Part shown: positions 58,034 through 64,000 of the stretch, in pieces | How the letters are laid out: every line of letters starts with the position of its first letter | Numbering within the stretch: the first letter of the stretch is position 1 | Origin: Patulibacter defluvii | GTDB taxonomy: Bacteria; Actinomycetota; Thermoleophilia; Solirubrobacterales; Solirubrobacteraceae | Length of the DNA stretch: 64,000 nt | Assembly: GCF_034096925.1 (NCBI RefSeq) | Contig: NZ_JAWZSQ010000003.1 | Coordinates: forward strand, 62,001 to 126,000 | Direction of reading: 5' to 3' | Notes under the pieces: generated by a model | Told to the model about the DNA's origin: nothing | The model's database searches: none | The model's input: only the letters and a program-made list of their open reading frames with translations | Translations under genes and position numbers: made by a program

Positions 58034-59049
58034 TGCGGGTCGTGGCGATCCAGCCGCGGGTCGCCCTCGGCGAGGTCGAGGCGAACCTGCGGCACGTCGA
58101 GGACCTGGTCGACCGGGCCGTGGCCGAGCACCACCCGCGGCTGGTCTGCCTGCCCGAGAGCACGACGACGCCGAACCTGTACCACCGGCGGATGCGGACG
58201 GTGGCGCGGCCGGTGCTGGGCGAGCCGCTGGCCGTCCTGCGGCGGCTGGCGCGGCGCCACGACTGCCTGGTCGGGGGCGGCTTCCTGGCCGTCCGCGGAG
58301 CCGACGCCCGCGGCACCTACGCCCTCTGCGAGCCCGACGGCAGCGTCCACTTCCACGACAAGGACACTCCCTCGTTCTGGGAGAACAACTACTACGGGCC
58401 GGGCCGCGACGACGGGGTGATGCGGACCTCGCTCGGGACGATCGGCTGCGCCAACGGCTGGGAGTGGGGGCGGACCCGGACGATCCACCGGATGCAGGCC
58501 GGCGGGGTCCGGCTGGTCGCCGGCGGGATGCACTTCCCGTCGGTGCCCGACTGGCCGCTCGCCGCCCGCTGGTTCCGCGACCGCGACCACCACCTGCTGA
58601 CCCAGTACTGCCGCGAGACGCCGCCGCGGCTGGCGCGGATGCTCGGCGTGCCGGTCGTCCACCCCTCGCACGTCGGCGACTTCACGATGGCGACGCCGCT
58701 CGTCCCCGGGCTGCCGTGGTCGTCCTCCTGCGTCGGCGAGACCCAGATCTGCGACGCCGACGGCCGCCCGCTGGCGCGGCTCTCCTACGAGGACGGCGAG
58801 GGCTGGGTCGGGGCCGACGTCGAGCTCGCCGAGCCGCGTCCGCGCGACCCGACGCCGCCGACCTTCTGGAACGCGAGCTTCCCGCTCTCGGCCCACCTGG
58901 TCTGGTACGTCGGCAACCTCCACGGGCGCGCCAAGTACCTGGCGATGAAGCGGCTCGGCCGCCACGCCTGGTCGCCGGGGCCCGACGTGCCCGACCACGC
59001 GACCGCCGAGCAGCTGCCGGCGCTCGACGGCGGGGGACGGGGGCTCTAG
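58033..59049 (+). CDS. Nitrilase-superfamily homologue lacking the catalytic cysteine, second copy
   Basis: A 338-residue paralogue of the gene at 53718, roughly half identical by eye. Glu42 (CLPESTTTPN) and Lys110 (HDKDTPSFWEN) are present; the nucleophile site reads GCANGWEW with Gly142 before the aromatic residue and a cysteine three positions earlier that the paralogue lacks. The C-terminal SYEDGEGWVGADVELAEPRP is nearly the same in both. It is translationally coupled to the AidB-like gene. Conserved alignment of Glu and Lys suggests that the fold and pocket are under selection in spite of the missing cysteine. Confidence 0.8.
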   Translation: MRVVAIQPRVALGEVEANLRHVEDLVDRAVAEHHPRLVCLPESTTTPNLYHRRMRTVARPVLGEPLAVLRRLARRHDCLVGGGFLAVRGADARGTYALCEPDGSVHFHDKDTPSFWENNYYGPGRDDGVMRTSLGTIGCANGWEWGRTRTIHRMQAGGVRLVAGGMHFPSVPDWPLAARWFRDRDHHLLTQYCRETPPRLARMLGVPVVHPSHVGDFTMATPLVPGLPWSSSCVGETQICDADGRPLARLSYEDGEGWVGADVELAEPRPRDPTPPTFWNASFPLSAHLVWYVGNLHGRAKYLAMKRLGRHAWSPGPDVPDHATAEQLPALDGGGRGL

Positions 59050-59058
59050 TGTCGCGCC

Positions 59059-60180
59059 ATGGGGGGCGCGTCGATCGAGCAGCGGGTGGCCCGGGTGCTC
59101 GATGAGCGCGGCGCGGCGGCGGCACCGCTGCGCGACGGGCTGGCCGACGCGATGCGCGACCTCCTGGCCCGGATCGAGGAGACCGCCGACGAGCGGTCGA
59201 GCGAGCTGGTCGCCCGCTGCCGCGAGCTGATGACGCTCGCCGACCTGCGCGAGGAGCTGGCCGAGGTCGAGCTGACGCGGCGGCTGGCGATGTTCGTCCG
59301 GGTCCACGAGGCGGTCGTGCGCCTGCGCGAGAACGGCACCGTCGAGTCGATCATCCGCGGCGCGCCGGAGGCGGTCGCCGAGGCCTGCGACTTCGACCGG
59401 GTGGTCGTCTTCCGGGTCGACGGGTCGCTGATGGTGGCCGAGGCCTTCTACCACCGCGACGACCCGGACCGGGCGGCGCGGCTGCTGGCCTTCAGCCGCG
59501 AGCACCCGGCCCAGCTGCAGGAGCAGATCCTGGAGACCGAGATGATCCGCCGCCGGCGGCCGATCGTGGTCCACGACGCCCAGCAGCACCCCTCGACCTA
59601 CAAGCCGCTGGTCCGGCCCTACGGCACCTACTCGTACGTTGCGGCCCCGATCATGCCCGAGGGGCGGGTGATCGGCTTCGTCCACGCCGACAAGGGCGTC
59701 CGCCGGCCCGAGGATCCGCGGGCGGTCGACGAGTTCGACCGCGACGTCCTCTGGGGCTTCGCCGAGGGGCTGGGCTACGCGATCGAGCGGGTCGGCCTGG
59801 TCGACCGGATGCACGCCCAGAGCGCCGACGTGCGGCGCCTGATCGCTCGTGCGGCCGAAGCGGTCGACGAGTACGTCGACACCCGCGTCGAGCTGGTCTC
59901 CGCGCCCCACGACGGCAGCGGGGCGACCAGCGCGGCGCGCGCGATCCTGGCCGACCAGCCCGATCCCGACTCGCCGCTGGCCAGCCTCACCCGCCGCGAG
60001 CGCGAGGTGCTGGGCCTGGTCGCCGCCGGCGCCACCAACGCCCAGATCGCCGCCCGGCTGGTGATCACCGTCGGCACCGCCAAGTCGCACGTGGCGCGGA
60101 TCCTGCGCAAGCTCGGCGCGGCCAACCGGGTCGAGGCGGTCGCCACCTACCTGCGGGTGCGCGGCCAGCCGGGCGGCTGA
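59059..60180 (+). CDS. GAF-domain LuxR-type transcriptional regulator
   Basis: A 373-residue regulator. The N-terminal helical part (1-95) is followed by a GAF domain (about 100-260: IIRGAPEAVAEACDFDRVVVF, APIMPEGRVIGFVHADKG) and a C-terminal LuxR helix-turn-helix (about 308-365: SLTRREREVLGLVAAGATNAQ). It starts 9 bases after the nitrilase-fold gene on the same strand and is probably part of that operon or its regulator. It has no receiver domain, so it is likely controlled by a ligand of the GAF domain. Confidence 0.87.
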   Translation: MGGASIEQRVARVLDERGAAAAPLRDGLADAMRDLLARIEETADERSSELVARCRELMTLADLREELAEVELTRRLAMFVRVHEAVVRLRENGTVESIIRGAPEAVAEACDFDRVVVFRVDGSLMVAEAFYHRDDPDRAARLLAFSREHPAQLQEQILETEMIRRRRPIVVHDAQQHPSTYKPLVRPYGTYSYVAAPIMPEGRVIGFVHADKGVRRPEDPRAVDEFDRDVLWGFAEGLGYAIERVGLVDRMHAQSADVRRLIARAAEAVDEYVDTRVELVSAPHDGSGATSAARAILADQPDPDSPLASLTRREREVLGLVAAGATNAQIAARLVITVGTAKSHVARILRKLGAANRVEAVATYLRVRGQPGG

Positions 60181-60196
60181 CCGCGCTGGCCGGGGC

Positions 60197-62020
60197 CTAG
60201 CGGACCCGCGCCGCGACCCGCCGGGCGCTGGTCGCGCCGTCGGCGGTGCGGGCGCTCAGCCGCACCCGGTAGCGGCCGGCGGCCAGCCGCCGGACGCGGG
60301 CGCTGGCCGTGCCCGCCCGCCGCGCCCGGACGGTGGCCCGGGCCGCCGTCCGCCAACGACGGCCGCTGCGGCGCTCGATCGTCGCCCGCACCGTCGCGGG
60401 CCGCGAGACTCGCAGCCGCAGCCGGCGGGCGGTCAGCCGCACGCCGCTGACCCGCACCGCCGCCCGCGCCGGGGCCGCTCGGCCGGGCACCACGACCAGC
60501 CGGGTGGTGGTGGCGCCGTCGAGCGCGTCCTCGCTGGTCGTCCGCAGTCGCACCCGGCCGCCGGCGATCGCGGCGTCGAGCCCGGCGCTGCCGAGGACGA
60601 CCGTCCGCGCCTGGCCGGCGCCGATCTCGAAGCGGCCGCTGGCGAGGGTCGCGTCGCCGCTGGCGGCCAGCGCCCGCAGCGTGCCGCGGCAGGGCCTCCG
60701 CGCCACCGGCGGGCAGGTCACCCGCACCGGCAGGTCGCCGGCGGCGTCGGGTCGCAGCTCGCGCTCGGGCAGCTGGGCCACCCGCGCCCGCTCGGGACCG
60801 GCGGCGGGCAGCGGCGGCAGCAGGATCTGGGTCACCGCCAGCAGGTCGGGCAGGTTGAGGATCGTCAGGAAGCCCTCCTCGACCTGCGACGCGGCCTGCA
60901 CGCCGGCCTTCTTCTCGACCGGCCGCTGGGGCACCGGGCGCGGCTTGCGGATCGCCTTCGTCACGCCCTCCTTGAGCGCGCCGGAGTTGCCGCTGGTCAT
61001 CGGGCCGAAGCGGACCACGACCAGCGATTCGCTCGGCACCACCCAGACGATCTGCTCGCCGAGGCCGTTCATCTCGTAGCCGTCCGGCGGCGCCCAGCGC
61101 GGTGCGCAGCCGGGGCTGTCGGGCCAGAACAGCAGCGAGTAGCAGTCGTTGACCGGGTTGCCGCGCTGGACGTCGTGCATCCAGTCGACGTCGAGCAGCC
61201 GGTGGCCGTTCCAGACCCCGTCCTGGAGCAGCAGCTGACCCAGCCGCGCCCAGTTGCGGGTCGCCATCTCGATCCCGAAGTAGCCGTCGGTGCGGCCGGC
61301 GCGGTCGCGGTGGATCGCCACCAGGTCGCGCGGGATCCCGACCTTCGACAGCAGCTCGCGATGGAGGAAGTCCTGGAAGTCCATCCCGGCCGCGCGGCCG
61401 ACCACCTCGGCCAGCAGCGAGACCGTCACCTGGCCGTAGATGTAGTGCGTGCCGGGGGCGTAGTCGAACGGCAGCGTCAGCGCGTTCTGCAGGTGGTCGT
61501 CGAGGATGAAGTTGAAGTCGCGCAGGACGTGCTGGTGGAGGCCGCTGCTCTGGGTCAGCAGCTGGCGGACGGTGATCGCGCCGTGCGCGGCGTCGGCCTC
61601 GGGCACCAGCGAGCCGACCCGGTCGTCGGGCGACAGCAGGCCCAGCTGGATCGCGCGGCCGGCGGCCATCGAGACCACCGACTTGGCGGCCGACCAGCTC
61701 TGGTACGGCTTGTTCGGGCTCTCGGAGTAGGCCGACGCGACCCGGCAGCCGTAGCGGTAGACCGCGACCGAGCCGCCGGAGCTGCTGGCCGAGCGGTCGA
61801 CCGCGGCCTGCAGCGCCGGGGCGTCGAAGCCGAGCGCGGTCGCCGAGGCGTCGGGCAGCTCGGTCCCGGCCGGGCCGGTCGCGCACTTCTTCTCGGTCGC
61901 CGTCGCCGCCGCGGCGGGCGCGGCCGTCACCGCGCCGCCCAGCGCCAGCAGGGCGGCGGTCGCCAGCAGCGCCGTCGTCGATCGCCCGCGGGTCCGCGCG
62001 CGCTTCCTCGCTCCATCCAC
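60197..62020 (-). CDS. Exported serine beta-lactamase-family hydrolase
   Basis: A 607-residue secreted protein. The GTG at 62020 (GGGGAGAGG upstream) gives a Tat/Sec-like signal (RARTRGRSTTALLATAALLALGG) with cleavage near AAPAAA-AT. The class C beta-lactamase/DD-peptidase motifs are SWSAAKS (Ser-x-x-Lys), HYIYGQ (Tyr motif) and MTSGNSG (in place of KTG). A long C-terminal region rich in Arg/Ala/Thr/Val forms beta repeats (VRVSGVRLTARRLRLRVSRP). The length (usual 350-450) reflects this extension. Likely an esterase or peptidase outside the cell; the leader is highly structured. Confidence 0.8.
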   Translation of the reverse strand: MDGARKRARTRGRSTTALLATAALLALGGAVTAAPAAAATATEKKCATGPAGTELPDASATALGFDAPALQAAVDRSASSSGGSVAVYRYGCRVASAYSESPNKPYQSWSAAKSVVSMAAGRAIQLGLLSPDDRVGSLVPEADAAHGAITVRQLLTQSSGLHQHVLRDFNFILDDHLQNALTLPFDYAPGTHYIYGQVTVSLLAEVVGRAAGMDFQDFLHRELLSKVGIPRDLVAIHRDRAGRTDGYFGIEMATRNWARLGQLLLQDGVWNGHRLLDVDWMHDVQRGNPVNDCYSLLFWPDSPGCAPRWAPPDGYEMNGLGEQIVWVVPSESLVVVRFGPMTSGNSGALKEGVTKAIRKPRPVPQRPVEKKAGVQAASQVEEGFLTILNLPDLLAVTQILLPPLPAAGPERARVAQLPERELRPDAAGDLPVRVTCPPVARRPCRGTLRALAASGDATLASGRFEIGAGQARTVVLGSAGLDAAIAGGRVRLRTTSEDALDGATTTRLVVVPGRAAPARAAVRVSGVRLTARRLRLRVSRPATVRATIERRSGRRWRTAARATVRARRAGTASARVRRLAAGRYRVRLSARTADGATSARRVAARVR

Positions 62021-62041
62021 GAGCCGTGTCCTCTCCCCGTA

Positions 62042-62090
62042 CGCGTCGTCGTCCCACGGGCCGCACGGGGGTGCGGCCGCCGACGACGCG
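62042..62090 (-). promoter_or_regulatory. Nested hairpin in the leader of the exported hydrolase
   Basis: Outer arms CGCGTCGTCG (62042-62051) and CGACGACGCG (62081-62090) and inner arms GGCCGCAC (62059-62066) and GTGCGGCC (62071-62078) around GGGG are all perfect. On the minus strand the structure ends about 10 bases before the Shine-Dalgarno (GGGGAGAGG). It could be a cis-acting RNA, an attenuator or a protein-binding site. Confidence 0.55.
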
Positions 62091-62173
62091 GTTACGGAGG
62101 TGAAACTACCACGCTCGGTATGCGCCGTCACCACTTTGCGACCGTCGGTACGGACGGCATGACGTCGTCTGGG

Positions 62174-62196
62174 AGACCGTCGACGGTCGACGGTCT
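62174..62196. promoter_or_regulatory. Perfect 10-base inverted repeat upstream of the aminotransferase
   Basis: AGACCGTCGA (62174-62183) and TCGACGGTCT (62187-62196) around CGG, 73 bases before the aminotransferase start and about 150 bases before the divergent hydrolase. The length and perfection suggest a regulator operator for one or both. Confidence 0.55.
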
Positions 62197-62232
62197 GTCG
62201 CTCCCGGCGGGCCAACAGGTGACAGGCCGCAC

Positions 62233-62261
62233 TTGCCAGACGCACTAACTAATGGCACGAT
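62233..62261 (+). promoter_or_regulatory. Putative promoter giving a leaderless aminotransferase mRNA
   Basis: TTGCCA (62233-62238), a 17-base spacer and CACGAT (62256-62261) place the expected transcription start at or next to the ATG at 62269, and no Shine-Dalgarno precedes that ATG. The -10 is weak (3 of 6), so this is tentative. Confidence 0.4.
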
Positions 62262-62268
62262 CACTTAT

Positions 62269-63684
62269 ATGAGCACCTCGCCGACCGCCACCGACGTCGC
62301 TCCCGCGGGCCAGCGCGCCGCGCCGGAGCAGCTCCGCCAGGCGGCGCAGGATCACCTGTGGCTGCACTTCAGCCAGCGCGCCGACTTCCGCGGCAAGCGC
62401 GCCCTGCCCGTGATCGCGTCCGGGGACGGCTGCTACCTGACCGACATCGACGGCAAGCGCTTCCTCGACGGCCTGGCCGGCCTCTTCGCCGTCCAGATCG
62501 GCTACGGCTACGGCGACGAGATCGGCGAGGCGGCCGCCGCCCAGCTGCGCGAGCTGCCGTACTACACGAACTGGAACGCGGCCCATCCGCGGGCGATCGA
62601 GCTGGCGACCGAGGTCGCCTCGCTGGCGCCCGAGGGGCTGAACAACGTCTTCTTCACCTCCGGCGGCGCCGAGGCCGTCGAGTCGGCGTGGAAGATCGCC
62701 CGCGAGTACCACGCCCTCCGCGGCGAGCGCCGCTGGAAGGCGATCGGCCGGGACGTCGCCTACCACGGCACCTCGATGGGCGCGCTCTCGATCACCGGCC
62801 TCCCGGGCCTCCGCGCGCCCTTCGAGCCGCTGGTCCCGCAGGTCGGCCACGTCCGCAACACCAACCGCTTCCACCGTCCCGAGGGCGAGACCGAGGCCGA
62901 GTTCACGGCCTTCCTGCTCGACGACCTCGAGCACCGGATCGAGAGCGAGGGGCCGGACACGATCGCGATGGTGATCATGGAGCCGGTTCAGAACGCGGGC
63001 GGCGCCTTCACCCCGCCGGCCGGCTACTTCCAGGGCGTTCGCGCGCTCTGCGACCGCTACGGGATCCTGCTCTGCGCCGACGAGGTCATCACCGGCTTCG
63101 GCCGCCTCGGCGACTGGTTCGGGTCGGCCCGCTACGACATCCAGCCCGATCTGATCACCAGCGCCAAGGGCCTCTCGTCGGCCTACGCCTCGATCGGCGC
63201 CCTGATCATCAGCGACAAGGTCGCCGAGCCGTTCCAGCAGCCCGGCGCGATGTTCACCCACGGGATCACCTTCGGCGGCCACCCGGTCCAGACGGCGATC
63301 GCGCTCAAGAACATCGAGATCATGAAGCGCGAGCGCGTGGTCGAGAACGTCGCCGAGCACCAGGACGACTTCCGCCGCACGCTGGCCCCGCTGCTCGACC
63401 TGCCGATCGTCGGCGACCTCCGCGGGACCGGCTTCTTCTACGCGATCGAGCTGGTCAAGGACAAGGACTCGAAGACCGGCTTCAGCGACGAGGAAGCGCA
63501 CACGCTGCTGCACGACTACCTCTCCGACCGGCTCTACGACGCCGGCCTGATCTGCCGCGCCGACGATCGCGGCGACCCGGTCGTCCAGATCTCGCCGCCG
63601 CTGATCGCCGAGCAGCAGCAGTTCGACGAGATCGCCGGGATCCTCGGCGAGGTCCTGAGCGAGGCCGCCGGCCGGATCCGCTGA
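62269..63684 (+). CDS. Class III omega-amino acid aminotransferase, second copy
   Basis: A 471-residue class III PLP aminotransferase similar to that at 47497 along its whole length (LWLHFSQRADF, FTSGGAEAVESAWKIAREY, EPVQNAGGAFTPPAGYF). The cofactor Asp (CADEVITGFGRLG) and Schiff-base Lys (TSAKGLSSAY) are present; the C-terminal half aligns as GLICRADDRGDPVVQISPPL. The start chosen is ATG 62269; an in-frame TTG at 62233 is less likely. A PuuB-like amine oxidase follows after 34 bases, as in polyamine/omega-amino acid operons. Donor unresolved (putrescine, GABA, beta-alanine). Confidence 0.88.
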   Translation: MSTSPTATDVAPAGQRAAPEQLRQAAQDHLWLHFSQRADFRGKRALPVIASGDGCYLTDIDGKRFLDGLAGLFAVQIGYGYGDEIGEAAAAQLRELPYYTNWNAAHPRAIELATEVASLAPEGLNNVFFTSGGAEAVESAWKIAREYHALRGERRWKAIGRDVAYHGTSMGALSITGLPGLRAPFEPLVPQVGHVRNTNRFHRPEGETEAEFTAFLLDDLEHRIESEGPDTIAMVIMEPVQNAGGAFTPPAGYFQGVRALCDRYGILLCADEVITGFGRLGDWFGSARYDIQPDLITSAKGLSSAYASIGALIISDKVAEPFQQPGAMFTHGITFGGHPVQTAIALKNIEIMKRERVVENVAEHQDDFRRTLAPLLDLPIVGDLRGTGFFYAIELVKDKDSKTGFSDEEAHTLLHDYLSDRLYDAGLICRADDRGDPVVQISPPLIAEQQQFDEIAGILGEVLSEAAGRIR

Positions 63685-63718
63685 GGACGGCCGGCGCGCG
63701 CGGCCGCCGACTGAGCCC

Positions 63719-64000
63719 GTGACCGCTCCCGTCTCCCACTGGTTCGCCGCGCTCGGCGGCATGCCCGACCCGCGGCCGTCGCTCGACGGCCCGCGGTCGG
63801 TCGACGTCTGCGTCGTCGGCGGCGGCTTCACCGGCCTCTGGACCGCCCGCGAGCTGCTGCGGGCCGACCCGTCGCTCGACGTCCTGGTCGTCGAGCGCGA
63901 CGTCTGCGGCTTCGGCGCCTCGGGCCGCAACGGCGGCTGGCTCCAGGGCGAGCTGGCCGGCGACCCCGCCGTCTGGGACGCCCGCCGCGGCCCCGGCGGC
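63719..64000 (+). CDS. FAD-dependent amine/amino-acid oxidase (PuuB/DadA-like), 5' part
   Basis: The first 94 codons from the GTG at 63719 to the window edge. VDVCVVGGGFTGLWTARELL is the FAD-binding Rossmann motif and CGFGASGRNGGW matches the second motif of the oxidase at 40290 (CAFGASGRNGGF). It begins 34 bases after the aminotransferase and is probably co-transcribed with it. The 3' part lies outside the window. Confidence 0.85.
   Translation, partial: MTAPVSHWFAALGGMPDPRPSLDGPRSVDVCVVGGGFTGLWTARELLRADPSLDVLVVERDVCGFGASGRNGGWLQGELAGDPAVWDARRGPGG

Noticed and set aside
1..64000. CRISPR arrays, tRNA or rRNA genes, IS elements, phage genes
   Set aside because: No regularly spaced repeats, no tRNA cloverleaf-like intergenic stretch, no transposase or integrase signature; intergenic gaps are short.

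Overview
The window is a very GC-rich (roughly three quarters G+C by eye) actinobacterial chromosome segment. ATG/GTG starts, four-base gene overlaps, a complete mce locus, a flavin oxidoreductase of the F420/LLM class, a Ddn-type protein and three PucR regulators suggest a soil actinobacterium, possibly of the Thermoleophilia (Solirubrobacterales/Patulibacter type); the placement is inference. No rRNA, tRNA, CRISPR array, insertion sequence or prophage gene was seen. Every gap between genes is shorter than 300 bases.

Layout. 1-7.3 kb: lipid and acyl-CoA genes (TetR/SDR pair, fatty acid desaturase, two acyl-CoA dehydrogenases, each next to a DUF2236/MpaB-type oxygenase). 7.5-18.6 kb: one compact mce operon (two YrbE permeases, six Mce proteins, and a third, longer DUF2236 protein as last gene). 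18.6-28.9 kb: ureohydrolase (agmatinase-type), AMACR-type racemase, an AbfD-type 4-hydroxybutyryl-CoA dehydratase, PucR regulator, divergent aldehyde dehydrogenase, VOC protein, second ureohydrolase and second PucR. 29.0-32.8 kb: a coupled operon of amino acid permease, two SDRs and a NodB-type deacetylase. 32.8-35.3 kb: a large unassigned protein with a Walker-B-like segment. 35.5-39.9 kb: LLM oxidoreductase, then an ECF sigma factor coupled to two exported proteins built from a duplicated cysteine-pair module. 39.9-45.7 kb: cupin, PuuB/DadA-like oxidase, alpha/alpha-toroid protein, third PucR and a frameshifted GNAT-USP gene. 45.9-51.6 kb: mmsA, class III aminotransferase, alanine dehydrogenase and omega-aminoaldehyde dehydrogenase. 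51.6-53.6 kb: TetR, alpha/beta hydrolase, Ddn-like protein. 53.7-60.2 kb: two nitrilase-fold paralogues lacking the catalytic cysteine, around an FAD monooxygenase and an AidB-like acyl-CoA dehydrogenase, then a GAF-LuxR regulator. 60.2-64 kb: exported serine hydrolase, second aminotransferase and the start of another amine oxidase.

How the genes fit together. Two themes dominate. One is uptake and oxidation of lipid or isoprenoid-like substrates (mce transporter, DUF2236 oxygenases, acyl-CoA dehydrogenases, racemase). The other is catabolism of polyamines and omega-amino acids: ureohydrolases, amine oxidases, two transaminases, omega-aminoaldehyde dehydrogenase, MmsA and alanine dehydrogenase together could carry 3-aminopropanal or beta-alanine to acetyl-CoA while recycling pyruvate. 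The AbfD-type enzyme could feed 4-hydroxybutyrate (from GABA) into crotonyl-CoA. Three PucR proteins and several perfect inverted repeats suggest local nitrogen- or amine-responsive control.

The least explained parts are the sigma-factor operon with its repeated cysteine module, the paired cysteine-less nitrilase homologues, the conserved C-terminal cysteine pairs of all six Mce proteins, and the orphan STAND-like protein.
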